The position numbers were made by a program, and so were the translations under genes. From Circinella minor (Eukaryota > Mucoromycota > Mucoromycetes > Mucorales > Lichtheimiaceae): a stretch of 64,000 bases of DNA. The notes under the pieces were generated by a model. It worked only from the letters and a program-made list of their open reading frames with translations. It searched no databases and was not told the DNA's origin. This document shows, piece by piece, positions 1 through 12,273 of the stretch; position 1 is the stretch's first letter; every line of letters starts with the position of its first letter. The stretch is taken from the NCBI GenBank assembly GCA_016758965.1, contig JAEPRB010000045.1:150731-214730 (forward strand). Direction: 5' to 3'.

Positions 1-123
1 ACAATATTTCTTATTTTTTATTTCTTTAACGGACTAGCATAAAAGAAACGGAAGATGGGTAGAGAAATATATATATATATATATTTATATTTGAAATTCT
101 AATTATGCTTTTTATACAATTAG
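1..123 (+). other. 3' part of an intron of the CLASP gene
   Basis: AT-rich, with stops in all frames and an (AT)n run at about 67-85. It ends in a typical acceptor (…acaattag) just before the first visible coding exon. The intron's donor is outside the window. Confidence 0.6.
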
Positions 124-3100
124 TTTACTAAAAACGCTTCCACCACCAATAAAAAAAGCTCTGGAAAAGTCAAAGAATGCAGCATTAGCCAATAAAAACC
201 GCACCATACACAGCCCAACCAACTCTACTGGTTCACTTCGGACATCTAGTTCGATGGGATCACATAGAAATATATCTGATTACCATGAAGCAGTATCACC
301 CTCAACATCCAGTGCTTCCAATGGATCGAGCGGCTCAAGTGAACAACATTCCATTCCCCACCATGAAATACCCAAAAGTATGACCCGTTCCATTTCACCC
401 AGGGCATCATCACCATCTATTCGTAGCACATCGCCTCATTTACTTCGAAGCTATGGATCGCCTCCACCTATTCCATCTCATCTCCATACAGCTTATAAAC
501 CACCCACATCACCTCCTCCACCACCATCATCGACACAAGCACGCAAGACTCGTGTCCCTGGATTAACGCGCAAAAAATCAACCATTGGCATGAACGCAAA
601 GCGTAAGCTGAGTATTGTATCCATGTTGAATCACGACGACTTGACAGTACGCTGCGAAGGTTTACATATGCTTGCACGTAAACTATCTGGGCAACGTTTT
701 AACCCAAAGCATCCAGATAGAACATTCATACAGATTGAAAGCTCGAAAGGAATGGTCGATGGTGATAAACTCAAGGATATTATATGGAGTATGTTTCAAG
801 AAGAAAATGTTCGTCTCTATGAAGCGCTGTCTACTTGGGAATCTGTCGCTGGTGTACTTTTAAAATTGGTTTCGTTCGAAGAATACGTTCCTAGATTGAT
901 ATTGGATGCATCTGCAGATGCAATATCACTCAAGACAGAAGATGATGTTGCCAAGTTTGAACAAGCCAATCAAGCATTGAAACGAGTAAAGCATTTTCTT
1001 AAACGACATGACCCGAATCTTCCAGAAAAATTATATGCAGGCTTACAAGAAGTGGGTGGATTTGGAACAGGACCTACTTCATCGTTAAGAAAAACACCTT
1101 CGATAGCAGTATTAAGTGGTAAGAAAGATCCAATGCGCAACCCTGCTAATCGACGGAAGCTGACAAGTCGTTATTTGGAATGGATGGATGAGCTTGTATT
1201 ACCTATTTTGGGGTTAGAGCAAAACAACAACAATAGTGATGATGTTTCAATGGATCAGCTAGCAACAGAATGGATGGATCCGGATGCGCCTGATAATGCA
1301 GTATCACAATGGTTCGAGTCAGATGCACATATACGACAGTATCTTGAAAAGCTTTTCCCGTTAGCTAGTACATCATCGAGTGGATCTGTAGTACATGCAC
1401 CATTAGTATCACTTGTCGGCCATCTCCGACTCGTGAACCAAAAACTGTTTGAAATCGTTGCATCAACATATGACCCAAGCACTGTCACTAAGATCAGTCG
1501 TGTACTTGGAATTCATATTAGAATTTTACCCGATTATGTTTGTCAATCAGCATCCATTATTGACGGTGTAGATGAACAACTACCAGAAGTAGAAGACAGA
1601 GCTGAAGAGCCTATAACAGAAGAGACGTATGAACCGTTCAAAAGCGTCCCTGATGTAGGTAGTTATGATGCTGAAACGAGTGCTAACAAAATCGACAGTT
1701 ACAATGTTGAATCAGCTCCTGTTGATTATTTACCTACGGAGGAGCAAGATCATTCACCGGAGTCAACAACAAACGATATCTCCACTACTACAGAAACAGC
1801 CCCCGCTAACAACAAAGACCAAGATTTTGACTATGATAGATCTACAATTTTGGAATCTTCTCATGATATACCATCACCAAAACTCGCAGTACCACCCAAT
1901 GAACCTTTAGGCTCGACTTTTACGCCACCTGAACACCCCATTAAACGAGATTCTGAGTCAACACAAGAATCGCCAAACTCATTGCTCTATCCAAAGCAAG
2001 ATCAATCCGAAGCTCATCGAAAATTATATACTGGTACCATCAATGATGCTATAGAGCCATTTGGTCAGTCACTTCAAATGGATGATTTAACGCTTCCTGT
2101 TGCTGCACCGGTATGATTTTCCTTTCTCTCTGATAAATTTAATGTACTCAGAAAAACATACTAAAAATTCTCTATATTAGGAGTACAATCACGACACCAT
2201 GGCTACTCACCCGCTTTTCTCTTCGAACGAACCATTGTCACCTAAGGCATCATCTATCCCAGCGAATGGAAAACAAGAACCACTTGTTGAAAATTTGACA
2301 GACTTTCAAGTCATGGCTCATACAGGAGAAACGGATCTTGGAACACCAAATGTACCTAACGATAACTTGGAAGTGGGGGAAGCGCCAAATGTAGCTGGTT
2401 TAGCAACAATTACTTCATCAAGAAATATGTTGTTACCGTCTGGAATTACAACGGAAACGAAGCAACGTACTATTCGTCACCAGACACTATCTCATGTACC
2501 TTTTTTTGCACCAGAAAAAGTTGTTAATCCATTAAAAGTCTTTGAAGAAAATGCTAGAACGGACATCTCTGCACAACAACAGATGATAAATGGACGAGCA
2601 GGAAGAGATAAAACAGCGACCATTTATTCACTAGTAGATAAATTAACATCTATGACGGCCGATAGTGCTGTCTTTCGTAAATTGGCTCGTATATCAAGGG
2701 AAGCATCTATTATTCAACCTTGGGACCAAGGCGGCGCAAATGAAGCATCAAGTGAATTATGGGCTGGTGCTGATCAGGATGGCGGCAATTTTGTTGAAGT
2801 TGTACAAGGTGTATTTGTGTATCTTGATCCTATCAACAACGGTAACGGTAAATTGGCTTCGATGCCAACAGTACTAGAACTTGTACGACAATTAGCAGTA
2901 ACACAAACCGGGTTATTCAAACATTATGAACGTAAAGTGGATCAGCACGGCATGACATTGGAAGCACGGTTAATAGAGTGTTTACTTGCAGTACGTGCAA
3001 GTAATGATGCTACTGTAAGCTACCTATAATTGTATTTTATAAATGAAGTAAATAAGAAACTAAATTAATGAGTGATACTTTAGATTTCTACCGGAGCTGA

Positions 3101-3650
3101 AGATGCATTGGATACGTTATTAAGTATTCTTGATCCACAGAATGTTTTTGATATCATGATCTCTTATCTTGTACATCGGCTGGTTATCACACCAGCATCA
3201 TTTCCAGACGATTCTTCTCGATATCACCCTGTAGGCTCAGCATTTACTTATTTAGCTAAAGGTGTCAAGGAGGTTGAGGATGCATTCTTTATTGATGAGT
3301 GGTTAACGCAGGGCGGTGCTGATGTTTTTTTAAAGGTGAGTTAATTTACAGTAAAGAATGAATGAAATGAAATATAAGCATACACATGCAAATTTTATTA
3401 TTTACGAATACTAACAGCTAAAAAATTCTATGTAACTACTATATAGGGAATGAATCATCCAATGATTCACGTGCGAAAATCTTGTGTGGAAGCGATCGTT
3501 GAGTTTCACGGAGTGATGGGAGATGACATTTACCAATTCTTGGAAGATCTACGAGAGGATCAACTTAATTTAGTACGACATTATGTTGCTCGAGCTATCA
3601 AGCAAAGAGCAGGTCTTAGCAGTTATGGCAGCACACCTACACAACTGTAA
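124..3650 (+). CDS. CLASP family microtubule-associated protein, 3' part (5' end outside window)
   Basis: Partial gene; exons 124-2110, 2181-3014, 3084-3335 and 3447-3650 join in frame with GT...AG introns. The first visible exon opens after an acceptor at about 121-123, so the true start lies upstream. About 1091 residues are visible. The first 110 residues are Ser/Pro/Arg-rich with many SP/SPS motifs, as in the microtubule-binding linkers of CLASP/Stu1/Peg1 proteins. A helical region follows (SMLNHDDLTVRCEGLHML, then IWSMFQEENVRLYEALSTW), and a long acidic Ser/Thr-rich spacer. The C-terminal HEAT/TOG-like block ends with HPMIHVRKSCVEAIVEFHGV and LNLVRHYVARAIKQR, the usual CLASP C-terminal pattern. 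CLASPs bind microtubule plus ends and stabilise spindle and cytoplasmic microtubules. Family placement rests on recognition of the C-terminal repeat pattern; another TOG protein is possible but less likely. Confidence 0.82.
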
Positions 3651-5358
3651 AATTTCTTCTATTATATTTTATTATTCTTCATTCATCACCACCATCATTT
3701 TTATTATTATTAACTATTCGTTTTTATTTTATTTTACCTTTCTTTTTAAACTCTCTTTGTCTTCTTCTCTCTTATATATATATTATGCCGGCATGAAAAC
3801 ATTTTGTTAGAAAAAATATCTATATATATTTCTTCTTCTTTTTTTTTTCATCAATATACCTGGGTTTAATCCGACATTCACCATAATTTTATTAGGTCTT
3901 CTTTTTTTATTTACCATGTGTTAACGCAAAAAAAAAGAGGGGGTAGTGTTGAAAGCTTTATTATACCCGCGTAACTATGTGTGTAAATGTTTCCTTTAAC
4001 GTAATATTACGTCTTTTTTTTTTTTTTTTTTTTTTTTGCACGCCACCGACAAAATGTGTGGGTCTTGGCTTTTTTTTTTTTGAATGATATTCTCTTTTTG
4101 CATAATGTAAGGGGAAATAAAGAAAAAGTGGTAGTCAAGATGTGATCAAAGGAAATAAAAGAAATAGCAAAACAATCCAAGAATTCATGAAAAAGGTAAA
4201 TATAAATCTAGCCCTTACATGTCCCTGCATTTTAACATAAAAGATAGCAAAATTTAATATGTCAACGGGGTCTAAATAGTGATCGCTCATAGACAAGGAG
4301 GTTGTAATTATATCCCTTTTTTTGCTGTTTGGGGGTTTAGATTTATGAAAAGAAGAGAAAACGGATAAATCAATTTCGTTTTTTAGCAAATAATAATAAT
4401 AAAGAGAGAGAAAGAGCTCAGTTACTTGCATTTACAACCAAGTGTTAAAGCAATCATTCATTCCGCAGAACTTACAGATCACGGGTTTTTGCATATACTC
4501 TCTCTCTTTCTCTCTTTATGTTTATTAGATAATATTTATTATAGTGTATAAATCTAAATATAACGAATCAACACCCCCTTTTTTTCTTTGCTAACACTCC
4601 ACCAAATAAATATATCCGCTTTCTTTTTCACTCTATCTATATTGCTGTTGTTTCTTATAATATTTTGGGATTTTTTTATAGCTTACAAATGCATCGGCCA
4701 TAATTCAAATATATACTAAACCATCCAGTATCGATCTAAAGCAAAAATAAAAAAATAAAAAAGAGAAAGAAACGAAGGGGTTAAAAAATAAATACAACAC
4801 ATATTAACTTCATATATACAAACCAAATTGTAAACAATCCCAAAGCTATAATCCTTTTTTTTACAAGTTATTTTTTAATTAGAAATTTGTGTATATATAA
4901 AAGGAAGGGGTATATTCTTCAGTTAATTACAATAAAAAGTTGTTAAATTTTATCATATAATTATATGATCCAACATGTTTGAAGGAGAATAGTATTGAAA
5001 CAGGGATGATAAATAATAATAATAATAGTGGCTCAAACACAAAAAAAAGTTAAGACCACGAGCAAAAAAAATAAAAAAGACCCGGTAACAGTTCAATACA
5101 TACAATTGTGGATAACATACATTTAATGAAAAATACGATTATTATTCCGGGATTTACAAACCTGCGGTCCCTTCCCCTTCTTATATACATCAAATAAAAT
5201 AATAATTTTTTAACTGTTGTGTAAAATATATATTAATGGTATTAAAACTAAGATCTACCTATAATAAATGGGTAGTTGTAGATGAAGTGTATGTGTATGT
5301 TATACTTTCTATATGACTGCTAAAATAGAAAAAAAAAAGCGAGGGCAAGTACACACGC

Positions 5359-5389
<31 letters not shown>

Positions 5390-5935
5390 AAAAGAGAGTT
5401 TATAGTGAGTGTAGATGAGCGTTAAATTTTTTTTTTTTTTTTTGTAAGCATAATGTGTACACCTGATTGATATTATAGTTGAGTGAAGAATAATGGTGGT
5501 GGCATGGACAGTTGAAACCCCCTGTGTATATTTTCTACTATATTATTCCAAACCATCTTTATTTTATTTTTCTTTTCCTTCTTAACATTTTCTTTGTCAA
5601 CTATTCTTTTTAACAATCACTCACAGGTTTTTCTTTCGCTTACTGTCGCTCCTTCACTTCTTTATCCAATTACACTCTTTAATTATCTCTTCCTTTCTTT
5701 TTCTTTAAATTTAAAAAATAAAATATACTGCAAACAATATATCTATAGAATCATCATCTAATTACCCAATTATACCTATAAGATATATCTTCCTTATTTT
5801 TAACAACCGTTCCTTACATATTAATATACAGATATAATTATAAATATTATATAAATATTTATATTTATATATAGAAATACACCATAACCTTTCCCAATAA
5901 CACACTTATATTTATTAAATATCATTTGTAATAAG
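3651..5935. other. Intergenic region, AT-rich, with homopolymer and purine microsatellites
   Basis: No coding exon is supported here; the short ORFs have low-complexity translations. It holds the 3' flank of the CLASP gene and, from about 5500, a pyrimidine-rich stretch that is probably the promoter and 5' UTR of the TEA-domain gene. Poly-T tracts sit at about 4013-4037 and 5428-5443. A purine microsatellite with AGAGAGAT units lies at about 5360-5398. Confidence 0.6.
5360..5398. repeat. Purine microsatellite (AGAGAGAT units)
   Basis: Units of AGAGAGAT/AGAGAGAG repeat in tandem in the leader region of the TEA-domain gene. It is a simple repeat only. Confidence 0.8.
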
Positions 5936-8900
5936 ATGCTCGCTGATACATCGGATATGCTTTTTGGAGAGGAATCTTCCAGGAAAACACCTTCCTCGAC
6001 GCCATCACCCCCACCCATGAATAGCGATCATTATCATCTCCATCTTTCTCATCAAAAGCATCATAATCTTCATCCGCATCATCTTCATCATCATCATAAT
6101 CCACATCATCATCATAATCAAACGATGCTTGTATCTGGTTCATCTTCAGCAGCATCACTTTCTTCAACATCTACATTTTCATCAGTTGTCTCTCCAGTAA
6201 CAACTACAACATCAGGAGTAACAACCGCAGCAGTTAACAAACATAATCATATGGGCACACCATCCGCGGTCATCGCCACGACTACTTTGCCATCGTCGAG
6301 TTTAAATTCCGTCGATGGTCAAAAACAACCACATCAACAGACTAAAGACCCTAAACGGCCAAGACAATATAATAAAAAGGACTCTACAAATCCACTTCCT
6401 ACACAAGGAAAGGATAAAGAAGAGGTGACTTTTGTTCATTTATATTTCCATGCAGATAAGCCTATCTATTCAATAATTTACTGAACATTTTTTTTTCTTC
6501 TATTAGCAAGTATGGCCACCAGATGTAGAATCCGCTTTTGTTGAAGGTAAAAATAATTCATGTTATGACCATACACTTTATAACTCTCTCTCCCTTATAG
6601 TTTCTCTCTTAATATTGTGTTTTTACACACCTTAGCAATTAGATTATCTAACTATAATATATATGTATAAATAAATATACGCGTGTGTACTATAGCATTA
6701 GAAACGATTCCTAAATTGGGAAGGCGGAAGATACTTGTCAATGGCAAACCATGTGGTAAGTATCCCTAATACCCTCACCTCGCCTTTTTTTTCTTAACTA
6801 TTAATTTTACTCATTACCGACACACTTCTTCATTTTACAAATATAGGTCGCAATGAGTTAATTTCTGACTTTATTTTACGTAAGACCGGTAAAAACCGTA
6901 CTCGCAAACAAGTCTCGTCACATATCCAAGTATTAAAGAATACACGTAAGAGTGACCCACATTGTACGTAATATTTTTAGAAGTATTATATGAATATTGA
7001 AAAAAAGATGCTAAATATAATTCCTTTTTTCAATTTGTTACCATTTGTACAATAGTTATGCGACTTTTGACTGACTCTGCAACCGATGCTGACGATGAAA
7101 CTGCTGTAGGTGTAGCAGCAGCAGCGCTTGGTGGTGCTAGTACAAGCGTAAATCGTTCAAAACACAATAAAAACTATGCACAAAAACAACGACGTCAACA
7201 AGGCAATCGTATTACTGGTGGATTAGTAGCAAGTGTACCTAATGAATCATCAGGTGAAGATTCATCCATGAGTGATTCATCATCTCCTTCACAAGCAGAA
7301 TATATGCTTGATATGATGTATGGTAGCAGCACTGATACCCAACAGCATCAACAGCAACAGGTGTCCCAGCAACAGCAGCAGCAGCATCTAGTACAGCAAC
7401 AGCAACAACAGCAGCAGCCTAATGTACTTTCATCTGTGATTGAACTAAAAGAACTATACGACCCTACTTTACATCATCCTTTGTTCAGTGGGGCGCCAGA
7501 TTATTTACAACCATTTACTGAAACACCACCAAGTAGTGGTCAACTATCCTCAGTCATGGAAGCTTCTCCTTTTGGTATGATGGATTTTGATGATACCTTT
7601 TCTTCAGGTATTTCTTTCAATGACCCATTCATTATGAGTGGGGAACCCTCAGCAACAACAGCACATACTATGGATCCATCATACCCATCGTCTATAAACC
7701 CAATTATTACTGACAATGATGAAGAAATGCTAGACAACAATAGTAGTGAAAACAACATTGGTAAGATGGTTAATCCATTGGCACCGGTGGCAACTGATGT
7801 TCCCACTAACGTTAATCTCAGCAATAGCAACAATAATTCTACTGGATCATCATCATCATCACAAAATAAACGTAAAATTAATACACGTACAGCATCACAA
7901 CCTGCTCTTGTATATTCATCATCTTCATCTACCTCATCTTCCTCCTCCTCATCCAATAGTCTTACTACATCGTCAAGAAAACGTAGTTTGGCTAACTTTG
8001 GACAAAACAATAAGAGAAAGAATACGAACAATTCGTCAGTTCAACAACGGACCATGTCGACCGGTGACCTTTCGATGATGATGAAGGAAATAGAAAGTCC
8101 AACGTTTCCGCTCTGGCCAAACTATTTGTGCTTGTATCTGGAATACTCGTTACCTTATGATCCATCCAGCACTCATTCACGTAATTTGGCGCAACTGCAA
8201 CACTGTTATCCTAATTGTTTGTCAACAGTGAAAGCTGATTGCATTGCGAAACAAAAATGCCCACCTTTGGCAGACATTGTTGCAAAAGATCCGTCCGTTA
8301 TTGTATTATTGGCCAAGGTAAAAAAGAAACATTATGAAATATATATGAAAAGTATGGTCTGGTTCATCCAAAAAATAATTATAATAACGTTGGATCTGTT
8401 TTTTTTTTTTTTTTTCCTTTTTTTATAGACAAAACTTGACCTAAATCTGAATATATCAGATTTTGTTTTTAATAACACTTGTTTTTTTGAGTCCCACAAA
8501 CGCAAAACCATCGAATGTACTACTACCATTTATTCCTTTGGTAACGTTGTGTTAGAATCAAAAGAAATCCAACATGGGCTTATGGTCGACAATGAAAAAT
8601 TTATGTACAGTTTTGTCTATGTAAACCAGTTCTTTGATGCTTTTATGAAAGGCATTCGATCACTAAAGACTTGGAACGAAATTGATATCGCTATTCAAAA
8701 TTTGTGCATTGTGCAGGTAAAAAAAAAATTGTCTTGCTTTCTTGGCCAAACACAACAAATACTAAATAAAGAAAAAATTATATAATGTTTATTTCAAAGG
8801 TATTCGATGATATTGAAGAAAAATATGGACCATCAGCAACTTTCTTTGATCAACCGTGGGATATGCCTACCCACCAACAAAAAGAACAAGTAACAGAAAC

Positions 8901-9066
8901 AGAAGCAGCCACAGGAATATCATCGACATCATCTTCTCCACAACTTGTCATGGTTTACGATTTTGAAAGAGGTAATGGAAGTATCGATATTTCAGCAGTA
9001 GGCGATGCCGCCATCACATCCAAGCTGGGTATTGGCTGTGGGTTCGATATCTTAGACGACATGTAA
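5936..9066 (+). CDS. TEA/ATTS-domain transcription factor (AbaA/TEAD type)
   Basis: Seven exons (5936-6424, 6507-6546, 6696-6755, 6847-6963, 7056-8317, 8429-8716, 8800-9066) give an 840-residue protein. The TEA DNA-binding domain spans about residues 164-237. It reads [14 protein letters not shown], then [20 protein letters not shown], then [17 protein letters not shown], the third helix that contacts the DNA. Three introns cut the domain. Exon 1 encodes a His-rich and Ser/Thr-rich N-terminus. Exon 5 encodes a poly-Gln run (about residues 328-355), Asn-rich and Ser-rich tracts, and basic clusters. The C-terminal part ([20 protein letters not shown] and following) resembles the conserved C-terminal region of AbaA/TEAD proteins that binds co-activators. 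In fungi the family controls sporulation and filamentous development (AbaA, Tec1); the targets here are unknown. The start is the first ATG in the open frame after a long AT-rich leader. Confidence 0.9.
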
Positions 9067-9815
9067 AAATCATAATTTGTTTCTCCCCTTTATTTTTTTT
9101 TTAATTTATGTCTTACTTAATGCTCGTAGTTATCACCCCCTAAATCGCATATACACCACTATTTATTTATTTTCTTTCATAAACAACCCACACAGCAAAG
9201 TAAAAATAATTCAAACATACATTATACATATTAGCACAGTTAAACACACTTTCACGTATATAGCACACAATAACATATATAACAGTTTTTATTTTATTTT
9301 TATCTCATTTCATTTTAATTTTTCTATTTAGTTCAATCTTCTTTATTTATTCCCCCCTCTTTTTTTTTTTTATTTACTTGACACTCTAAAAAAGGCAAAA
9401 TGATTCAATATATGGCCTCCAAGGAATGTATGTTTTAATAATTACTTTTTTTTACTATTCAATATCATGTATGAACCTAGTTGGGGGTTTTACAACACGG
9501 AAAGGGGCTAAAGCTGATCTAACATAAGAAAAGAAAAAGAAAATCTGTTGCAAATTAAACGCTAAATATATAATAAAAAAAGGACATTTCATATACAAGT
9601 ATATATATATATATATATATATAATCAATTAAGGGTAAGGGACAAATACTATTTACAAAAAGAGGTAACAAATAAAAAAAAGTGGAATCAAATTGAGCGA
9701 GAAACAGCTCAAAAGAAATCTTGTGTAAAGGGGTTGGATTAATAAAAAAAAAAGGTATCTTTTTCCTGACAGGAAAGGGATGGATATATAATATAATAAA
9801 TGTAAAAAAGAATTG
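9067..9815. other. Convergent intergenic region
   Basis: Shared 3' flank of two convergent genes. It is AT-rich with poly-T at about 9360-9371 and an (AT)n dinucleotide run at about 9601-9623. No gene is seen. Confidence 0.6.
9601..9623. repeat. (AT)n microsatellite
   Basis: Unbroken AT dinucleotide run in the intergenic region between two convergent genes. Confidence 0.85.
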
Positions 9816-12273
9816 TTATTCTGTGATTGTTATAAGATCGCAAAAGCATTGGTCACACACTCGGCTCCATTTGGCCTGTGATGATGGTGTAGCAAAAAGA
9901 GGTAGTCGATTTGAGCTATGACGTTGACAGATGACTTTACCACATCTATTACCACCAAACAAAAAACAAGAAAATATTAATTATTATATATATATACAAT
10001 CGGAATAAATTGTAGTTATAGCGACTTTACCTTCTACAATGATGTCTACGTTGAAAAAAAGTAAATGTTTGTGAACAATAGCTATCATCCGAGCGTTTGA
10101 ATTGACATTGGTCTGCTAGTTGATCTGGAACCCAATGGGCACGGGGTATTAAACGAAAGCGTGTTTTTCGGTCTTCTGGTAATAAATGTAGTAAATAATG
10201 ATGGTGATGAAATTGGGTATGACGGATTGTATTTGATAAATAATTTGAATTCTATAAAAAGATTTTTTTGCGTTAGTAAACATACAAATAATGCCTCTCT
10301 TTCTCTCCCTTTCTCACTCTGGCTTCTATGTTCGTGTGCATCTATTGGTTGGACATTTTTTTATACATATATAGCGCGTACTCTACCTCTTGTCGTGTCG
10401 AAGTACCAGCAATTGTTGAATATTCATCCATAGTAGTTGTTCCTGTCCCTGCGATCATCATTTCAATCCCGCGCAGGCGACCTTCAAAGGTATGAATAAC
10501 ATGACCGGTACCAACACCACCTCCTACGAGCATACCGACTTCCCATCGCATCTTGTGCACAAAATCATCCTTTGATTCGATCCCAATGATATCGGATATA
10601 GCACGTCGAAAATCCCAATCTTCATTACTGACATTACTCTCATCAGCAGTGCTGCTCAAATCATCATTCTCTAGTTGCTCTTGCTCCTGTTGTGATTGTA
10701 TTTGTTCCATTTTCATTTCCAAATCAGCTGTTAGTTCTTCAAGTGTATCAATCATCAATAATTGTTGCTTAGCAACTTCCTCACATTCACGTATCCTTTC
10801 TTCGTAAGCCTTTTCTCGTTCATGATATTGCTCTTGCACGTTTTGATCAGCGACCAATAATTCGCGTACACGACGTTCAGTCCCGAGTATTTCAGTGGAT
10901 AATGATTCAAGTCCTTCAGATTGTGTGATACAGGAAGAGACAAGCTCAAGAAACTGTGAGCGCCACTCTGCGGATGATGAATTGTTTAGGTCACACGAAG
11001 ACGCGATCGACGCTGTCTCGGATAGTTCATCCAATCGGGAATTGATAAGAGAGTTTGTTGTCAGAAACAAGGCCGTCAAATTCGGACTGGTCGGAGGTAT
11101 CAACCCTTGTTGATGGCCAGTGTAATTAAGCTCGTCGTAATCTTCATCAGAATCGCCTTTATTATTGTTATTGTTGAGTAATATGTCTTCCTCAAAATCG
11201 TCGTCCGTGCGTAAATGTGACCACATATCTAGCCGCTCATCACCACGCGTTTGTCTGTGTAATCCATCTGCTGTCGTTGGTGCAGGTGGTGGAGGTGGTG
11301 GAGAATTTAATGCTTCATTGCTGTCTGTTTCTTCGCCTTCACCATTATTTTTATCGTTCTCTTTATTATTATTACTATTATTATTATTGTGTTGATTGAT
11401 ATGCAACATGAGCTCAACAGAGCCGTGTGACCGTATGCGTCTATGACCCAACAGGCTCTTTTTCTTGGATTGTTGATCAATAGAAGTACTCACCCGACGT
11501 TCTCGTCGTTCGGACAGTTCATCTTGAAATAGTTCTTGGACATGAAACTCCTGCATTGTCCGCGTGATCCCCGTGATTTTAGCCCGCAAGATTTCGAAAG
11601 CATCAATATGAGGGTCCCACATTCGGTGTTGTTCTTTATCCACTACTTGTTCTTGTAACCGAGTAGGAATACTACTGTATCGCTGTTGCGTTTGTATAGA
11701 CGACTTGGTTAAGCGTGGTTCAACAGGTATTGAAGTCTCTTTTTGTCTTCGTAATGTCCCTTCTCCAATACTTCCTCGTCGCTTTTTTGCCATACGAATA
11801 GCTCGAATGAATCGACTGTTGTTCTTCATTGGTGTAAACCCCGCTATAGACGACGACGACGACGGCTCGGCGTCAGTAGATAAAAGCGAGCTGAAAGACC
11901 GAGTGTGCATGGACCTCAGCTCGTCGTCGTCTTCTTGTAATTGTAATGGTTGCTCGTTATCTTTAGGAAATGGCGGTGGTAAAGCGTTGCTTGTTGAAAT
12001 ATTATAAGAGGGAGTTTCGGTTGTAGAAGCAGCAGTAAAGGAAGTAAAAGAAGAGTCAAAAAATCGTGAAGATGGTGGAGATGATGGATGTAATATTATT
12101 TTACTGGCTGGGGGAGGTCCCGTGATGCAGGTGTTGTTTGCATCTTCCTTGCTGCTACTCCTACTGGTTCTGCTGCTACTGTTTGTTGACGCTATTTGAT
12201 CTGTTTTATCGCTGTCTGATACAAAGATTACAGGAGAATTCCGCGTTAAATCTGGTATGATCTTGAAATCCAT
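9816..12273 (-). CDS. FYVE zinc-finger protein with coiled coil
   Basis: Three exons on the minus strand (10387-12273, 10031-10251, 9816-9945) give 745 residues. The N-terminal 400 residues are low-complexity (Ser, Asn, Pro, acidic). A likely coiled coil rich in E, Q and R lies at about 450-560. A conserved-looking block follows, with VGMLVGGGVGTGHVIHTFEG. The C-terminal FYVE domain begins at W668 (WVPDQLAD) and contains FFQRRHHCRRCGKVICQRHS and later RVCDQC. The WxxD, RRHHCR and RVC motifs are the three FYVE signatures, which predict binding to phosphatidylinositol 3-phosphate on endosomes or vacuoles. The first cysteine pair is spaced C-X9-C instead of CX2C, and His stands where the fourth Cys is expected. 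Exact orthology (for example to Pib1 or Pib2) was not established. Confidence 0.85.

Noticed and set aside
7540..8031. Antisense ORF of 163 codons opposite the TEA gene
   Set aside because: It is a shadow of the low-complexity Ser/Gln/Asn coding region and has no domain.
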